NCBI RefSeq assembly: GCF_000816845.1 | Contig: NZ_CP006880.1 | Span: 868,001-932,000, forward strand | Length of the DNA: 64,000 bases | Direction: 5' to 3' | From: Rhizobium gallicum bv. gallicum R602sp | Lineage (GTDB): Bacteria > Pseudomonadota > Alphaproteobacteria > Rhizobiales > Rhizobiaceae | In this document: in pieces, positions 62,671 to 64,000 of the stretch | Position numbering within the stretch: position 1 is the first letter of the stretch | How the letters are laid out: the number at the start of each line of letters is the position of its first letter | Notes under the pieces: model-generated | Databases searched by the model: none | What the model was told of the DNA's origin: nothing | What the model saw: only the letters and a program-made list of their open reading frames with translations | Translations under genes and position numbers: made by a program

Positions 62671-62977
62671 GGCAGTTATTGCGACTACGGATCGGACCGT
62701 CGTTAGGATCTGAGGTGCCGGAGACTAGGCTTCACTGTGCCTCGATCACCACCTGCGTCTCGGTCCTCTCAGCGCGTGCGGCCTCTTCATGCCGACGGCC
62801 TCAGACATTGGTCCCGAACTATGCTTGAATGAACGCGAGATCCTTCATAGCAACATCCGTCTTGGGCTGCAGCGACGAAAACGAGTTATCGCGCTTCGTC
62901 GCCAAACAATCGAAGAGACCGGAGATGGATGAGATTGAACAGCCCGTTCGGGTCAACTCGTGTGCTTCTCGATCCCG
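62671..62977. other. Intergenic stretch without recognised content
   Basis: 307 bases between the DUF2380 remnant and the stop of the small membrane protein. Only short frames without ribosome-binding sites were seen. The frame on the minus strand at 62886-63305 overlaps a better-supported small gene in another frame and is rejected. Confidence 0.45.
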
Positions 62978-63148
62978 TTAGCCTCCATCGGCGGTGGCCG
63001 CTGTTTCGCGAAGACTCCTCGTCAATTGCTCGCTGTCGCCCGACAGGAGTTGACCATAGACGTGGAGCAAGCCGGCAAGGACGATGACAATGACGACGGC
63101 CGCCACGCTCCAGCCACTTTTGCCACGGGTGGATCCATCGTCCTTCAT
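62978..63148 (-). CDS. 56-residue single-helix membrane protein
   Basis: A short gene missed by a 60-codon cutoff. It has a near-perfect ribosome-binding site, AAAGGAGG, 6 bases before the ATG at 63148. The product starts MKDDGSTRGKSGWS, has one hydrophobic helix (VAAVVIVIVLAGLLHVYG, residues about 15-32) and a polar tail SGDSEQLTRSLRET. The layout is charged N-terminus, helix, outer or inner tail. No family was recognised. A candidate EcfG promoter lies 40-60 bases upstream. Confidence 0.65.
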   Translation of the reverse strand: MKDDGSTRGKSGWSVAAVVIVIVLAGLLHVYGQLLSGDSEQLTRSLRETAATADGG

Positions 63149-63187
63149 TGCAAACCTCCTTTGACCGCTCTTCCGTCACGCCACCCC

Positions 63188-63212
63188 AATGCCTGGCAGT
63201 CAATGACGTTCC
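63188..63212 (-). promoter_or_regulatory. Candidate EcfG promoter for the 56-residue protein gene
   Basis: On the minus strand GGAAC (63208-63212) and CATT (63188-63191) are 16 bases apart, matching GGAAC-N16/17-cGTT except for one -10 base. The distance to the ATG at 63148 is about 40 bases. A weaker GGAAC lies at 63330-63334 upstream of the next plus-strand gene. Confidence 0.3.
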
Positions 63213-63383
63213 CGATCCGGGACCACGGTCTGAAGTACAGGAGGACTTTCGACTTGGTTTTTCATGAGGCCAAAGTCCGATCGATCTGGGACCGAAGTCC
63301 GACACAGGAGATCGGGCCGGATCGCTAGCGGAACAAACAAGCCATCCAGTGCTTCCTCATTCATCAAAAAGCGGAGCATGAAG

Positions 63384-63701
63384 ATGACGTACGACCCTAG
63401 CAATCCGAACGATCCTAATCGCACAACGACCCCGAAGCCCGATCTAGACCTCCGCACGACACCGGTGGAGCACACCCGATCCAGCGCATGGGTGGGCTGG
63501 GCCGCCGCCATTGCAGCGATCGCCGTGATCGCGGTTGCCTACACCCTGTGGAGCGGTGCTCCGGATACCGATCCGCAGCCCACGGCATCCACGACGAATT
63601 CTGAGCCGACCCCTGGTCCGGCAAAGCCGATGGCGCCAGCTGATAACAGCAGCGCGACGCCGGCACCGGCGACCCCGCCGACCTCTCCCGCGCAGCAGTA
63701 A
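63384..63701 (+). CDS. Small membrane protein with Pro/Thr-rich tail
   Basis: 105-residue protein. A polar N-terminus rich in Asn, Asp, Pro and Thr (YDPSNPNDPNRTTTPKPD) is followed by one helix (AWVGWAAAIAAIAVIAVAYTLW, about 45-66). A low-complexity Pro/Ala/Thr tail follows. The start at 63384 has GGAG 7 bases upstream; the frame extends to 63264 without support. It is 17 bp before the glycine-zipper lipoprotein gene and likely shares its transcript. No function is assigned. Confidence 0.7.
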   Translation: MTYDPSNPNDPNRTTTPKPDLDLRTTPVEHTRSSAWVGWAAAIAAIAVIAVAYTLWSGAPDTDPQPTASTTNSEPTPGPAKPMAPADNSSATPAPATPPTSPAQQ

Positions 63702-63718
63702 ATAAGGAGGCGTTCAAA

Positions 63719-63973
63719 ATGATGAGAAAAATTGTCCTTGCCAGTGCCTTCGTTGGCGCCCTGGCATCTTGCACAGCAACGGAGAAGGGAACGGCCATTG
63801 GGGCCGGCACCGGAGCAGTTATCGGCGGGGCCGTAAGCAATAGCTGGGAGGGTGCTGCGGTCGGAGCCGTTGCTGGCGGTGTCGCTGGCGCCCTGATTGG
63901 CCGCTCGACCGAACGTCGGGGCTACTGCGTGTATCGAGACCGCTATGGACGGACCTACGAGGCGCGCTGCTAG
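63719..63973 (+). CDS. Glycine-zipper outer-membrane lipoprotein
   Basis: 84-residue lipoprotein. Signal peptide with lipobox LASC, so the mature protein begins at Cys18. A glycine-zipper double helix follows: GAGTGAVIGGAVSN and GAVAGGVAGALIGRS, the 2TM (YMGG/SlyB-like) pattern. The C-terminus YCVYRDRYGRTYEARC contains two Cys that may form a disulfide. AGGAGG precedes the ATG. Probably an envelope-integrity or stress protein. Confidence 0.85.
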   Translation: MMRKIVLASAFVGALASCTATEKGTAIGAGTGAVIGGAVSNSWEGAAVGAVAGGVAGALIGRSTERRGYCVYRDRYGRTYEARC

Positions 63974-64000
63974 TAAGACGGCGGAATCGCATAGAGAATG

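Noticed and set aside
62886..63305. 139-codon minus-strand open frame
   Set aside because: It has poor start context and overlaps the 56-residue gene, which has a near-perfect ribosome-binding site in another frame.

Overview
The window looks like chromosome or chromid sequence from a member of the Rhizobiaceae, most likely Rhizobium or a close relative. This rests on the GC-rich codon use, the protein content (a bo3-type cyoABCD-SURF1 block, a pcaQ/pcaDCHG locus with a pcaB and a branched-chain-type transporter, a CyaC-like redox cyclase, many ABC importers) and two kinds of intergenic repeat typical of rhizobia. No rRNA, tRNA, CRISPR array, insertion sequence or phage gene was seen. The genes are densely packed, with many 1-8 bp start/stop overlaps.

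Layout. 1-10.1 kb: the end of a Gfo/Idh/MocA oxidoreductase, a heterodimeric-type ABC exporter pair, an acyltransferase, an esterase, a FAD/NAD(P)-binding protein and a PAS hybrid histidine kinase. 10.0-15.1 kb: SURF1 and cyoDCBA (quinol oxidase) on the minus strand, then an MFS transporter. 16.9-31.5 kb: a minus-strand block of ten genes. From upstream to downstream it holds a class III cyclase, a Yej/Opp-type peptide importer (ATPase, Tat-exported binding protein, two permeases), three glycosyltransferases, a very degenerate ABC-exporter-like protein and a cyclic-nucleotide-binding protein. 32-41 kb: a nucleotide-sugar dehydrogenase, a DUF3095 protein with cyclase-like metal motifs, two methyltransferases, a CyaC-like haem/FeS adenylate cyclase, a GT4 glycosyltransferase, a polysaccharide deacetylase and a PhnP-like metallo-hydrolase. 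41.3-42.7 kb: an SDR and a GNAT. 42.7-53.7 kb: a branched-chain-type ABC importer (probably for protocatechuate), pcaB, an intruding acyltransferase, pcaGHCD and divergent pcaQ. 53.9-61.5 kb: a frameshifted SGNH hydrolase, a LacI regulator with a double operator, a FAD oxidoreductase and a complete carbohydrate ABC importer. 61.7-64 kb: small envelope proteins and a frameshifted DUF2380 gene.

How it works together. The pca block converts protocatechuate to 3-oxoadipate. A sequence 13/16 identical to the putative PcaQ box between pcaD and pcaQ lies upstream of the ABC importer, linking uptake to catabolism. The LacI block is a self-contained carbohydrate uptake and oxidation unit.

The most unusual part is 16.9-40.9 kb. 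It combines glycan-building genes, a dedicated peptide-type importer, a probably ATPase-dead ABC protein and five proteins that plausibly make, bind or hydrolyse cyclic nucleotides. I propose it as a candidate undescribed cyclic-nucleotide-linked glycan or glycopeptide system. The gene content is seen in the sequence; the joint function is inference.
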